A stretch of 64,000 nucleotides of DNA. It comes from an uncultured Alteromonadaceae bacterium (GTDB lineage Bacteria > Pseudomonadota > Gammaproteobacteria > Enterobacterales > Alteromonadaceae). Where the stretch lies: assembly GCA_947503265.1 (NCBI GenBank), contig CANNDC010000004.1, positions 224,827 through 288,826 of the forward strand, given 5' to 3'. The notes beneath the pieces were generated by a model that saw only the letters and a list, made by a program, of their open reading frames with translations, ran no database searches and had not been told where the DNA came from. The stretch's first letter is position 1; each line of letters opens with the position of its first letter. The translations under genes and the position numbers were made by a program. This document shows positions 16,386 through 26,150 of this stretch, piece by piece.

Positions 16386-17540
16386 ATGAAAATTACTAAT
16401 GTCAAAGCATATGGGTTCTGGGCAGGCTTTAGAAACGTTTGTTTAGTGAAAGTAGAAACAGACTCAGGCATTTACGGCTGGGGTGAATCTGGTTTATCAG
16501 GTCGAGAAAAAGCGGTAATGGGAGCGGTCGAGCATTTTCAGGAGTTTCTAATTGGAAAAGATCCCACTCAAATTGGTGCTTTGTGGCAAGAAATGTATCG
16601 TAGCCAGTATTTCGAAGGTGGCAGAGTTTTAGCTGCAGCTATCGCGGCCATTGACATTGCTTTGCACGATCTCGTTGCTAAATCATTAAACATTCCTGTA
16701 TATCAGCTATTGGGTGGTAAACAGCGAAACGAAATTCCTCTATTTGCGACCAGTATCAAACCTTTAGGTGAAGAATTAATAGAAGATCTAGTCAATCTGA
16801 AGTCTCAGGGTTGGACAGTCCTCAGAACTACAACTGGCGTACATGGTGAAGCAGACAAACCAACTATTTTTGAACCGCGTGAATCTATTGCACTCGCTGC
16901 TAAATGGATGACCATAGCGCGTCAGGAATTAGGCCCAGAGGTAACGCTTGGGATCGACTATCACCACAGATTATCTGTTGCTGAAACAGTTTCATTTATT
17001 AATAGAATGCCGAAAGGAACGTTAGACTTTATAGAAGAGCCAATTCGTGATGAGTCTCCAGCAGCGTATCAAACGTTACGACAAATGATTGATACTCCTT
17101 TTGCAATTGGCGAAGAATTCACTAGTAAATGGGATTTTGCCCCATACACAGAAAGTGCGCTAACAAGTTTTGGCCGGGTTGATATCTGCAATGCAGGTGG
17201 GTTAACTGAGTCAATGAAAATCGCAGCTATGTGCGAGCTACATTATATTGACATGATGCCTCATAACCCGCTTAGCCCCCTATGTACAGCGGCATCAGTA
17301 CATTATTGCGCTGCAATCAATAACTTCGCTTGGTTGGAGTTGCCTCCTTATGACGGGTCTATGGAAGATTACGATAAATATTTCGTTGATCGTCCTTTGG
17401 TCGAAGGCAATGTTTTAAAAGTGAAAGACAGTCCAGGTCTTGGTGTCGATGTAAATGAAGAGCTTATACAAAATTTGTCGTTTAAATATTGGGAAGCTCC
17501 TCGCTTGTGTAAACAAGACGGATCCTATACCAACTGGTAA
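16386..17540 (+). CDS. Enolase-superfamily sugar-acid dehydratase, galactonate dehydratase-like
   Basis: This 384-residue member of the mandelate racemase/muconate lactonizing group dehydrates an aldonate to a 2-keto-3-deoxy acid. Metal ligands and catalytic residues are visible: D191 and H193 (GIDYHH), E217 (IEEP), E243 (GEEF), D266, H293 (MPHNP) and E318 (WLELP). Their spacings (26, 26, 23/50, 25) are the same as those I know for E. coli DgoD (D183/H185/E209/E235/D258/H285/E310). Related enzymes act on gluconate, mannonate or anhydrogalactonate, so the substrate remains open. With the neighbouring sulfatases, an acid derived from a sulfated algal sugar is likely. It is followed by a transporter and a regulator. 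Confidence 0.78.
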   Translation: MKITNVKAYGFWAGFRNVCLVKVETDSGIYGWGESGLSGREKAVMGAVEHFQEFLIGKDPTQIGALWQEMYRSQYFEGGRVLAAAIAAIDIALHDLVAKSLNIPVYQLLGGKQRNEIPLFATSIKPLGEELIEDLVNLKSQGWTVLRTTTGVHGEADKPTIFEPRESIALAAKWMTIARQELGPEVTLGIDYHHRLSVAETVSFINRMPKGTLDFIEEPIRDESPAAYQTLRQMIDTPFAIGEEFTSKWDFAPYTESALTSFGRVDICNAGGLTESMKIAAMCELHYIDMMPHNPLSPLCTAASVHYCAAINNFAWLELPPYDGSMEDYDKYFVDRPLVEGNVLKVKDSPGLGVDVNEELIQNLSFKYWEAPRLCKQDGSYTNW

Positions 17541-17568
17541 ATCTCAATAAAAGGTAAAAAGAAAATTT

Positions 17569-18906
17569 ATGGCCACTCAATCAAATTTACCCCCTGTTGG
17601 GGCAGACAGCGCGGCAGAGCCAACAACTCGTAAACGTTTTCACATTCTGTTGTTAATCTTTATGACAGTGGTGATTAATTACATGGATCGCACTAATATA
17701 TCCGTGGCGGCTTCGGCTCTTTCGGAGGAGCTGGCTTTGACTTCCGTTCAAATGGGGTTGATATTTTCTGCGTTTGGGTGGACCTATTCGATATTACAAA
17801 TTCCTGGTGGTATTACAGTGGATTTAGTAAAAGCAAGAGTATTGTATCCATTCATCTTAACTGCTTGGTCCTTGGCAACTTTGGTTCAAGGGTTTGTGTC
17901 CTCATTCGCAGCGCTAGTAGGGTGTCGAATGGCAATAGGGGTATTTGAAGCTCCATCTTACCCTTGTAATAATAAAATTGTGACTTCATGGTTTCCTGAA
18001 AATGAACGAGCTTCCGCTATCGCGGTATACACGTCAGGACAATTTATAGGTCTAGCTTTTTTGATGCCAGTGTTGGTTGTGATTCAAAATTATTTTGGCT
18101 GGAGAGGTCTATTCATCATCTCAGGCATTATCGGTATTGTATGGGCTATTATTTGGTATGCCTTTTACAGAGATCCACAAGATCACCCAAGTATTAGTAA
18201 AAAAGAATTGGATTTAATCACTGCAAATACAGCGAGCGATGATCCTCAACAGAAGAAAGACGACGATAACAAAGTGACATTCAATGCGGCGAATCTTAAA
18301 ATTGCTTTTGGTCATAAAAAGCTATGGGGAATCTACATAGGTCAATTCTGCTTAGGCGGTGCTTTGATATTCTTCTTAACATGGTTTCCAACCTATTTAG
18401 TTGAATATCGCGGGCTAGATTTTATTAAGTCAGGTTTCCTCGCTTCTGTGCCATTTTTAGCCGCATTTTTCGGTGTCTTAGCATCTGGATTTACCTCTGA
18501 TTTTCTTGTTCGCAAAGGTTATTCAAAAGAGTTTTCTAGAAAGGCTCCGATTATCACCGGCTTAATTTTGACAATGAGTATTGTCGGTGCCAATTATACA
18601 GATGATACTTTCTGGATTATTACATTCCTATCTATTGCGTTTTTTGGCAATGGTTTGTCTTCTATTGCTTGGGTTTTTGTGTCGCTTATCGCTCCTAAAA
18701 ATTTGGTTGGTTTGGTCGGAGGCTGTTTTAATTTTATTGGAGGTCTATCTGCCGTAATCGTGCCAATAGTGATAGGATTGCTAGTGGAAGGCGGAGATTT
18801 TAAACCTGCGCTAATGTTTATTGCTTCTTTAGCCTTTGTGGGGTGTTGCTCTTACCTATTTTTAGTCGGTAAAGTGGAACAAATCCAAGTTAAGGAAACA
18901 AATTAA
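17569..18906 (+). CDS. MFS transporter, anion:cation symporter family (hexuronate/aldonate type)
   Basis: This 445-residue inner-membrane permease has 12 predicted helices. The N-terminal signature VINYMDRTNISVAA in helix 1 and the FGWTYSILQIPGG helix are typical of the ACS family that carries hexuronates, galactonate and related sugar acids with protons (ExuT, DgoT, GudP). A short hydrophilic loop with DPQQKKDDDNK splits the two halves. It sits between the dehydratase and the GntR regulator, so it probably imports the dehydratase substrate. Confidence 0.88.
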   Translation: MATQSNLPPVGADSAAEPTTRKRFHILLLIFMTVVINYMDRTNISVAASALSEELALTSVQMGLIFSAFGWTYSILQIPGGITVDLVKARVLYPFILTAWSLATLVQGFVSSFAALVGCRMAIGVFEAPSYPCNNKIVTSWFPENERASAIAVYTSGQFIGLAFLMPVLVVIQNYFGWRGLFIISGIIGIVWAIIWYAFYRDPQDHPSISKKELDLITANTASDDPQQKKDDDNKVTFNAANLKIAFGHKKLWGIYIGQFCLGGALIFFLTWFPTYLVEYRGLDFIKSGFLASVPFLAAFFGVLASGFTSDFLVRKGYSKEFSRKAPIITGLILTMSIVGANYTDDTFWIITFLSIAFFGNGLSSIAWVFVSLIAPKNLVGLVGGCFNFIGGLSAVIVPIVIGLLVEGGDFKPALMFIASLAFVGCCSYLFLVGKVEQIQVKETN

Positions 18907-18926
18907 ATCAACTTTGGTTTTACTGA

Positions 18927-19601
18927 ATGTCATATGTAGAAGAACAATCCGTGATCTCTCCTCTCATAAACGAGGAGAGTACAATTTATGCTTACATATT
19001 GAATGATATCGCTAATGCGGTTTTTGTAAGTGGTGATAGATTAGTTACAACCAAACTAGCAGAGAAGTACCAAACCAGTATAAACCCTGTTCGAGAGGCG
19101 CTAAAACAATTGCAAGGTGAGGGTTTTGTTACTGTTTCACCCAACAGCGGAGCGCGTGTTTCCATATTCGAATACAACACATTACGAGATGTGTTCGAAA
19201 TTTTGCAGCTTCTAGAACCCTATTTAATGGAGTGGTTCGTGGAAGAGCATTTGCTGGAAGACCGCCTTGAGTTGAAAGCACTGCTCACCAAGATGGAAAC
19301 GGCGACTGATTTGGAATACCGTAATTTAGACACTCAATTTCATTGGTTAACTTACAAAAATCACTACAATCAAAAAGCGGTCGACTTGTGGCGTCGAAAT
19401 CGACTTATCCTGTTAGCGATGCAAGCAAATGTGAAACTTAATACTACTCGTATAAAGCAGAGCATTGAAGAGCACAGAGAAATTATTCACGCATTGGAAG
19501 AACGTGATGTCACGGCTGTCCTCGGCGTGATGGCAAGACATATTGGTAATAGCGGTAAGTATTGGTCGAGATATCTGAGTGTTAGCAATCGCATTAGTTA
19601 A
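18927..19601 (+). CDS. GntR-family transcriptional regulator, FCD (FadR) subfamily
   Basis: This 224-residue regulator has an N-terminal winged helix (~residues 20-85, with NPVREALKQLQGEGFVTVSPNSGARV) and an all-helical FCD ligand domain. Putative metal/ligand residues of FCD appear as D in NLDTQFH and histidines in QFHWLTYKNHY, EHREIIH and MARHI. By context it should sense the sugar acid or its catabolite and repress the dehydratase-transporter genes and perhaps the divergent sulfatases. Possible binding words are noted in 16280-16357. Confidence 0.9.
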   Translation: MSYVEEQSVISPLINEESTIYAYILNDIANAVFVSGDRLVTTKLAEKYQTSINPVREALKQLQGEGFVTVSPNSGARVSIFEYNTLRDVFEILQLLEPYLMEWFVEEHLLEDRLELKALLTKMETATDLEYRNLDTQFHWLTYKNHYNQKAVDLWRRNRLILLAMQANVKLNTTRIKQSIEEHREIIHALEERDVTAVLGVMARHIGNSGKYWSRYLSVSNRIS

Positions 19602-19660
19602 CCTACTGTTATCTGCAAACGTCCATTCCACAACATAAGTTTTCTGGTTAAGTTGTCAGG

Positions 19661-20974
19661 CTAGGCTTCTTGTTGATAAACGCATTTTCCAGCAACGTAA
19701 GTTGCGCTGGTTGTGCGTTCGTCAGCTAATGTGCATAGAGCAAAAATAGTATCAATAGGATCTACAACAAGCTTACCATCAAAACAATTCTGAGTGCGTA
19801 GTTCACTTAACGTTGAAAATTTTGGATTGAGTAATACAAAATCTGCATCCGTGCCTATATTTAGGTTGCCAATGCTTTCTGATAAACCGAGAGACTCTGC
19901 ACTACCTTGCGTCATCATATAGAAGCCTTGCATAGGTGATAATCTAGTATGATTAAGCTGACAGACTTTATAAGCTTCCCCCATGGTTCTTAACATATTA
20001 AAACTGGTGCCTGCACCTACATCGGTAGCCAGAGACAGTTTTACCTCGTGTTGCATGGCTTTTTCCATGTCAAATAGACCACTACCAAGAAACAAATTTG
20101 AAGAAGGGCAGAACGCAATTGTCGACTTTCTTTCCTTCAACAAGCACCACTCATGGGAATCTAGATGCAAACAATGACCAAATACACTGCGTTGATGCAC
20201 CATATTAAAATGATCATAGACATCTAAGTAATGTTCAAATTTTGGAAAAAGCTTTTTGACCCAATTGATTTCACTCTTGTTTTCAGATAAATGGGTTTGT
20301 ATAAAAACATCTGGATATTGTTTAGCAAGTTCTCCTAAAGCAGCCAGTTGCGCATCGCTACTAGTGGGTGCAAATCTGGGAGTAAGGGCATAGCTTAAAC
20401 GTTGTTTACCGTGCCATTTCTCAATGAGCTCAGCGCTTTCAGTTTGGGCTGTAGAAGCGGAATCTTGAAGGTTTTCCGGGCAATTTCTATCCATACAAAC
20501 TTTACCAATAATCATATTGGCATTTTTTTCAGACGCTTCTTCAAATAACATTTCGGCAGCGTTCTTGTGAACAGAGGTATACACCATGGCGGATGTTGTA
20601 CCGTTCATAAAAAGTTGATTTAAAAATATACTTGCTATTTCTTTCGCATAATCAGCGTTTTCAAACTTTGCTTCGGTGGGAAAAGTGTAAGACTCCAGCC
20701 ATTGTAGAAGTTGTTCACCATAGCTTCCTATCATTTCTGTTTGTGGAAGATGTACATGAGAGTCAATCAGCCCTGGAACCAGTAAGTTTCCTCGGTAATC
20801 AGTAAGATCGCAGCCTTGATATAAAGAAATCAATTCACTATACGGCCCAATATCAGCTATTTTTCCGTTACGCGTAACCAAAAGTCCATCGCGGTGAAAG
20901 TCAAATCCTGTATCTGGGGATATAGTTGGCTTTGGGAAATGCAAAATACTTGCACGATAGAGCCTAAATTTCAT
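19661..20974 (-). CDS. guaD: Guanine deaminase
   Basis: This 437-residue amidohydrolase converts guanine to xanthine. Zinc and catalytic residues lie in PGLIDSHVHLPQ (HxH), FIQTHLSENKSEI, FGHCLHLD and LATDVGAGTSFNMLR. The VCMDRNCPE segment is characteristic of guanine deaminases. Length fits the family (~440). It is the last gene of a minus-strand set xdhA-xdhB-xdhC-hiuH-guaD, three bases after hiuH, so guanine can be taken to xanthine and then urate by one operon. Confidence 0.95.
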   Translation of the reverse strand: MKFRLYRASILHFPKPTISPDTGFDFHRDGLLVTRNGKIADIGPYSELISLYQGCDLTDYRGNLLVPGLIDSHVHLPQTEMIGSYGEQLLQWLESYTFPTEAKFENADYAKEIASIFLNQLFMNGTTSAMVYTSVHKNAAEMLFEEASEKNANMIIGKVCMDRNCPENLQDSASTAQTESAELIEKWHGKQRLSYALTPRFAPTSSDAQLAALGELAKQYPDVFIQTHLSENKSEINWVKKLFPKFEHYLDVYDHFNMVHQRSVFGHCLHLDSHEWCLLKERKSTIAFCPSSNLFLGSGLFDMEKAMQHEVKLSLATDVGAGTSFNMLRTMGEAYKVCQLNHTRLSPMQGFYMMTQGSAESLGLSESIGNLNIGTDADFVLLNPKFSTLSELRTQNCFDGKLVVDPIDTIFALCTLADERTTSATYVAGKCVYQQEA

Positions 20975-20977
20975 TGA

Positions 20978-21301
20978 TTAACTTCCACGATAACTGCTAA
21001 AACCAAATGGTGAAATTAATAGGGGAATATGATGATGACCTGCTTTCTCTTCTATATTAAACGTCACATCAACAAACGGATAAAAACAACTGCCATGTAT
21101 TGCTTGTAGATAATTTTCTGTTAGAAAACGAATACGATATTGACCCGGTTTTATCTCAGCACCCTGCCAATAATTACATCTGCCATCTTCATCTGTGATC
21201 GCGTCTATGGTTAATCCCGAGGGTAAAGTTAATTCTATTTCAATACCTGCTGCAGGTTTTCCTATAGTGGTATCCAATACATGGCTTGATAAACTGTTCA
21301 T
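20978..21301 (-). CDS. hiuH: 5-hydroxyisourate hydrolase (transthyretin-like)
   Basis: This 107-residue protein hydrolyses 5-hydroxyisourate, the product of urate oxidation. Family marks are the N-terminal LSSHVLDTTIGKPAAG, the YRIRF strand, the HHHIPLLISP segment and the strictly conserved C-terminal YRGS. No signal peptide, so cytoplasmic. A urate oxidase and an OHCU decarboxylase would be its partners and are not in this window. Confidence 0.95.
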   Translation of the reverse strand: MNSLSSHVLDTTIGKPAAGIEIELTLPSGLTIDAITDEDGRCNYWQGAEIKPGQYRIRFLTENYLQAIHGSCFYPFVDVTFNIEEKAGHHHIPLLISPFGFSSYRGS

Positions 21302-21319
21302 TTAATTACTGTTCCTTCT

Positions 21320-22180
21320 TTACAGCAGATCTGCTATTTTTTTTGTTTGTAACCAAGCTTGTTTTAAAGCCAGTTTGTCTTGCGATATATTATTATCAGG
21401 TGCATGAAGTTGCTGAATCAGTTGACCCGCTATCGAAACTGCTACTTCAATGGGTTTTTTTCCTGGAACCTCAGCGATGCCAATGGGCGAAGTCAACCGA
21501 TTAATTTGTTCCTCACTAAAACCTTGATGAGATAAACGACTTCTAAACCTTCTAGCCTTGGTGTCAGATCCGATCATGCCTAAAAAAGGCAAGTCGTCGA
21601 AGCTCAGCGCTTTTTTAATAATTTCAAAATCCAATTCATGACTGTGTGTCATCACTATTATGTTGGTATCGGTAGGCTTGTTTGCAAATTCGTCTGCTGG
21701 GTATTCGTTATGTACTGGTGTGACTTTATTTTGGAAATAATCACAATTTATCGAGTCAATCATGTCCTTGCGATTGTCAATCCAACGAATATGGTAGGGC
21801 AGTTGTGCGACTATAGGGACCAGTGCTCTAGCAACATGTCCAGCACCAAATATCCATAACGATTGGGTTTGTTCATTGATCAATTCGAATAAAACATTTG
21901 TAGCTCCACCACAACATTGTCCTAATTTGGAGGACAATGGATAATGTTCGATTGATTGATGGGATTGGTTTTTCAAAAGAATCTTTTTTGCTTTAGAGAT
22001 GACATCATATTCTAAATGCCCACCACCTATGGTATCGAATATTTGATCCTCTGTTATGACCATCTTTGTCCCCTGAGACCTGGGGGTTGAACCAGCAGAA
22101 GCCAGCAATGTGACTAAAACATAGCTTTTTCCTGAGAGGTGACATTGTTCAATTGCTTGAAACCAAGACTTAACTTTCAT
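21320..22180 (-). CDS. xdhC: Xanthine dehydrogenase accessory protein XdhC
   Basis: This 286-residue maturation factor binds the molybdenum cofactor and passes it, in sulfurated form, to the XdhB subunit. The N-terminal XdhC domain (VTLLASAGSTPRSQGTKMVI, IGGGHLEY) and the C-terminal Rossmann-like domain (LWIFGAGHVARAL, GMIGSDTKARRF) are present. The CCGG motif is kept. I take ATG 22180 as the start because GGGAG lies just upstream; an in-frame ATG at 22210 lies upstream of that site. It overlaps the end of xdhB by 11 bases. Confidence 0.94.
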   Translation of the reverse strand: MKVKSWFQAIEQCHLSGKSYVLVTLLASAGSTPRSQGTKMVITEDQIFDTIGGGHLEYDVISKAKKILLKNQSHQSIEHYPLSSKLGQCCGGATNVLFELINEQTQSLWIFGAGHVARALVPIVAQLPYHIRWIDNRKDMIDSINCDYFQNKVTPVHNEYPADEFANKPTDTNIIVMTHSHELDFEIIKKALSFDDLPFLGMIGSDTKARRFRSRLSHQGFSEEQINRLTSPIGIAEVPGKKPIEVAVSIAGQLIQQLHAPDNNISQDKLALKQAWLQTKKIADLL

Positions 22181-24518
22181 GGATTCTCCCGTCGGAAATG
22201 ACACCTTCAATGGCGTTTAACACATTCTCTGGTGTTGCCGGTGCAGCAAGATCAGGGTCGACTTGATATCCAGACAAACTAGAAATGGCGTCTTTTATAG
22301 CACACCAAACAGACATGGCTAACATCAATGGTGGTTCACCAACCGCTTTGGAATGATAAATACTGTCTTCATCATTCGCCCTCGGATACAAATCAACGTT
22401 AAAAATACGCGGTGTATCACCGATTGCTGGTATTTTGTAGGTTGCAGGATTATTGCTAATAAGCATACCTTTACTGTCCCACAAAAGATCTTCTGTGGTC
22501 AACCAACCCATTCCTTGAATAAACCCCCCTTCAATTTGTCCAATATCAATGGCTGGATTTAAGCTTTTACCCACGTCGTGCAGTATATCGACTCTATCTA
22601 CTTTATATTCGCCTGTTAATGTATCTATTGTCACTTCTGATACTGATGCACCATATGCAAAATAGAAAAAAGGACGGCCTTTTCCTGTTTCCCTATTGTA
22701 ATGAATTTTTGGAGTTTTATAGAAGCCTGTAGATGAAAGTGATACACGAGAAAGGTAGGCTTGTTGAACAAGTTCAACAAACGAGATTTGATGTTCACCC
22801 AACACAACATGTTTGTTTTTAAAGACGACCAGATTAGGATCGCCATCTACCATTTGTGAAAAGTGATTGGCTAACCGTTCCTTAATAGCAATACAGGCGT
22901 TTTGTGCCGCTTTGCCGTTGATATCTGTTCCGCTTGATGCAGCTGTTGGTGACGTATTCGGAACTTTGTCAGTTCGAGTTGATGTCACTTCTACATCGTC
23001 AATGGGTATACCAAATTCGTTAGCAACAATTTGCGCTATTTTGGTGTGTAACCCTTGTCCCATCTCGGTTCCGCCGTGGTTGATCTGCATACTTCCGTCG
23101 GTATAGACATGCAATAATGCCCCAGCTTGATTGAGAAATTTTGCTGTAAAAGATATACCAAACTTGACGGGGGTTAACGCCAAGCCTTTTTTAATAATTG
23201 AGTTTTCGGTATTGAATGTGTTTATCTCTTTACGTCTTTGCCAATACGAAGAGGTTTCTTCAAGTTTATTGATTAAATCGGGGAGTAGATTGTTCTCTAC
23301 TAACATGCCATATTGAGTCTGATTTCGCTCGTGTTCTCGATATAAGTTCCTTTTTCGGATTGTGAGCGGATCTTCACCCACTTTTCTAGCGATTTTTTCG
23401 ATCATTGCCTCAGCAATCATCATGCCTTGTGGACCACCAAATCCTCTAAACGCGGTATGAGACACCTTATTGGTTTGACATCGATGCCCAACGATATCGC
23501 AATCCGCTAAATAGTAGCCATTGTCTGCATGAAACATGGCTCTATCTACTATCGCATCAGATAAATCAGCAGAATGACCACAGTCACCATCGATATTGAT
23601 AATACAACCTTGTATAAGGCCAGTTCCATCTATGCCTAATGTGTAGGAATTGCTAAAAGGATGTCTTTTCCCCGTCACTTGCATATCGATTGAACGAGCA
23701 AGCCTAAGTTTGACGGGACAGTCATTTCTGCTGGCAAATATTGCTGCTAAGCATGCCCATTGAGCAGCCTGAGTTTCTTTTCCGCCAAAACCGCCTCCCA
23801 TGCGGCGCATATCAACGACAACCCGGTGTAATTTTATATCAAGTACTTCTGCTACTAATTTTTGAACCTCACTTGGATGTTGACTCGACGTGAAAATCAT
23901 CATGCGATCTTCTTCTTCAGGAACAGCCAATGAAACCTGACCTTCTAAATAGAGATGTTCTTGCCCACCAATTTCTATATGGCCTTCAAGCTTATGTTCT
24001 GCATTATTAATAGCCGACACAGCGTCACCGTGTTTCATGTGATGAGCGGGTCTTACAAACATTTGTTTTTGATGGGATTCAGTAGGGTGCAGAACTGGGT
24101 CATGTTCAGTAATTTCGACTTTTGCTTTTGTTGCTGCTTGTCTTGCCAAACGATCTGATGTCGCTAATACAGCGAAAAGTGCTTGTCCGTAAAATTTGAT
24201 TTCATTGTCCGCTAAGATTGGATCACCATCAAACACAGGAGCAATATCTGTATGACCAGGTACATCCTTCACCGTGATTACGTCAATCACACCATCGCTT
24301 GCGAACACATCGGTTAGGTCTAAGTGTTTGATGGCTCCATTTGCTGACTGGCTAATGCCTATAGCCGCATAATGTGTATTTGGAGGCTCAGGAATATCAT
24401 CCACATAACGTGCTTGGCCAGCAACTTGGCGTGCAGCACTTTCATGAGGGCGAGACTTGCCTATGGGCGAATCTTTTTCATTTTTTTGAGAAGGCGTTAT
24501 CAATTTACGCATATGCAT
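22170..24518 (-). CDS. xdhB: Xanthine dehydrogenase, molybdopterin-binding subunit
   Basis: The ~782-residue large subunit oxidises hypoxanthine and xanthine to urate. It starts after the overlap with xdhA; ATG 24518 or 24512 are the candidates (MHMRKLI). An N-terminal SxxHESAARQVAGQARYVDDI segment, the cofactor-binding GGGFGGKE and FRGFGGPQG motifs, SSGTDINGKA, and the catalytic glutamate region KAVGEPPLMLAMS near the C-terminus are all present. No truncation or frameshift is seen. Confidence 0.95.
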   Translation of the reverse strand: MHMRKLITPSQKNEKDSPIGKSRPHESAARQVAGQARYVDDIPEPPNTHYAAIGISQSANGAIKHLDLTDVFASDGVIDVITVKDVPGHTDIAPVFDGDPILADNEIKFYGQALFAVLATSDRLARQAATKAKVEITEHDPVLHPTESHQKQMFVRPAHHMKHGDAVSAINNAEHKLEGHIEIGGQEHLYLEGQVSLAVPEEEDRMMIFTSSQHPSEVQKLVAEVLDIKLHRVVVDMRRMGGGFGGKETQAAQWACLAAIFASRNDCPVKLRLARSIDMQVTGKRHPFSNSYTLGIDGTGLIQGCIINIDGDCGHSADLSDAIVDRAMFHADNGYYLADCDIVGHRCQTNKVSHTAFRGFGGPQGMMIAEAMIEKIARKVGEDPLTIRKRNLYREHERNQTQYGMLVENNLLPDLINKLEETSSYWQRRKEINTFNTENSIIKKGLALTPVKFGISFTAKFLNQAGALLHVYTDGSMQINHGGTEMGQGLHTKIAQIVANEFGIPIDDVEVTSTRTDKVPNTSPTAASSGTDINGKAAQNACIAIKERLANHFSQMVDGDPNLVVFKNKHVVLGEHQISFVELVQQAYLSRVSLSSTGFYKTPKIHYNRETGKGRPFFYFAYGASVSEVTIDTLTGEYKVDRVDILHDVGKSLNPAIDIGQIEGGFIQGMGWLTTEDLLWDSKGMLISNNPATYKIPAIGDTPRIFNVDLYPRANDEDSIYHSKAVGEPPLMLAMSVWCAIKDAISSLSGYQVDPDLAAPATPENVLNAIEGVISDGRIHES

Positions 24519-25944
24519 TTGCTCGCGTCGTTGTTGCTGGGTTAGCCGCACTCGTTTCTAACCAGAATCGCTGCCATAGATTTATCACCATCTTATGTCG
24601 ATACTCAGCACTTGCTCGTACATCATCAATGGGCGAAAAGTAGTGGCTCAGAGCTGCTATTCCTTTCTCCATCGTTGTTCTAGATGTCCAATCTAAACCA
24701 ATAATGACTTGTTCGAGCGAGTCCGCTTGTCTGGGCGTTGCTGCTATCCCTCCGAACCCTGAAGATAATTTGACGACACAGTTGTTTTCTAACTCTATCT
24801 TAAACACCGCACAGACGGCAGATATATCGTCTTCCAATCGCTTGGATACTTTGTATGCACGTAATTGACTTTGCTTGGAAAGATAGGGAAGGTGAATTGA
24901 CTCTATCCATTCATCCTTTTGCATTTGGGTCGTTTTATAATCGATAAAGAAATCTTTGGCAGGGATAACTCTTCGCGCTTTGCCGTTATCCAAAAGAATA
25001 TTGGCATTCAATGCCAGAAGTACCGGAGGCATATCTCCAATCGGTGACGCATTGGCTATATTACCTCCTAAACTTGCTTGATTACGAATAGGTGCGGATG
25101 CAAAACGCCAGAGCAGTTCTTTTAAATCAGGAAAATGCTTAAGTAGTTTGGACTCTATTTCAGCAAACGACAAAGCACTACCAATTCTTAACTCATTTTC
25201 TGCTTCTTCAATGTGATTCAGTTCTGTCACGTTTTTAAGATTTATCAAACATGCCAAGTCATTGAGTAATTGGGTGGTTTCCAAAGCTAAATCAGTACTT
25301 CCACAAACCAAACGGGCTAAGGGGTTACTACTTATTGCTAATCTCAATTCATCTCTGCTGGTAGGTTGTAGATACCCGTTTGATTCTCCTTTTTCTTCTT
25401 TCAACAAATTTAGTTTACTTATCGTTTGCTCACTATTTTTGTCGAATTTGTCTGGGGTAGGGCTAGTGCAAGACAAGCTGGCGGCCTCTATAATTGGTCG
25501 ATAACCAGTACATCGACATAAGTTGCCAGATAAGGCTATTTCAATATTTTGATGACTGACTTCAGCGTTTTGATGATAAAGCGAAAACATTGACATGATA
25601 AAACCGGGTGTACAAAAACCGCACTGGGAACCGTGACAATCTACCATTGCTTGCTGTACAGGATGTAATTCTGTTTCTGATGGCAAATGTTCAACGGTGA
25701 TGAGTTGTTTTCCATGAATAGAAGAAAGGTAAGTAATACAGCTATTGATCGTTTTATAAGTTAATCCATTAGCATTGTCATTAATATCGGCCAACACCAC
25801 TGTGCAGGCGCCGCAGTCTCCTGATGCGCAACCTTCTTTGGTGCCACAAAGTGATTTGCTTTGTCTGATATATTCAAGCAAAGTGGTGTCAGGTTTGTGT
25901 TCTTCTACAGAGATAATTTGCTCATTGAGCAAGAAGCGGATCAT
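24505..25944 (-). CDS. xdhA: Xanthine dehydrogenase, FeS/FAD subunit
   Basis: This 479-residue small subunit carries two [2Fe-2S] clusters and FAD, passing electrons from the molybdenum centre to NAD. The plant-type cluster is at GCASGDCGACTVV (C39, C44, C47), the second cluster at CGFCTPGF and LCRCTGYRP, and the FAD domain from ~residue 190 with NIANASPIGDMPP. First gene of the minus-strand xdhABC-hiuH-guaD operon. The RutR-type operator and a promoter lie just upstream (25982-26029). Confidence 0.95.
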   Translation of the reverse strand: MIRFLLNEQIISVEEHKPDTTLLEYIRQSKSLCGTKEGCASGDCGACTVVLADINDNANGLTYKTINSCITYLSSIHGKQLITVEHLPSETELHPVQQAMVDCHGSQCGFCTPGFIMSMFSLYHQNAEVSHQNIEIALSGNLCRCTGYRPIIEAASLSCTSPTPDKFDKNSEQTISKLNLLKEEKGESNGYLQPTSRDELRLAISSNPLARLVCGSTDLALETTQLLNDLACLINLKNVTELNHIEEAENELRIGSALSFAEIESKLLKHFPDLKELLWRFASAPIRNQASLGGNIANASPIGDMPPVLLALNANILLDNGKARRVIPAKDFFIDYKTTQMQKDEWIESIHLPYLSKQSQLRAYKVSKRLEDDISAVCAVFKIELENNCVVKLSSGFGGIAATPRQADSLEQVIIGLDWTSRTTMEKGIAALSHYFSPIDDVRASAEYRHKMVINLWQRFWLETSAANPATTTRANAYA

Positions 25945-25981
25945 ACAAATTCCCTAAATATGCTTGATTGAATTGAAATAC

Positions 25982-25997
25982 TTGACCATATGGTCAA
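25982..25997. promoter_or_regulatory. RutR-type operator, perfect palindrome
   Basis: TTGACCATATGGTCAA is a perfect 16-bp inverted repeat and matches exactly the published E. coli RutR consensus TTGACCA-NN-TGGTCAA. It lies 38 bases before the xdhA start and beside the divergent TetR/RutR-like gene. It is just downstream of the -10 box of the probable xdhA promoter, a repressing position. Confidence 0.85.
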
Positions 25998-25999
25998 CA

Positions 26000-26029
26000 A
26001 TTATAACGATCTCGCAAAGAAATATCGAA
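26000..26029 (-). promoter_or_regulatory. Probable xdhA promoter
   Basis: Reading on the minus strand, TTCGAT (26029-26024), an 18-base spacer and a perfect TATAAT (26005-26000). The RutR-type palindrome follows at about +4 to +19 relative to the expected start. The -35 box is weak. Confidence 0.55.
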
Positions 26030-26150
26030 ATCTATTTAAGAATTATTGAGTTACAAATGATATTTAGTTAACAAATATAGCCATCTTAGATTGTGATTTC
26101 CATTTGGAAATTGCGATAATAGAGTCTAATGCAACACAAGAACCCAAACT

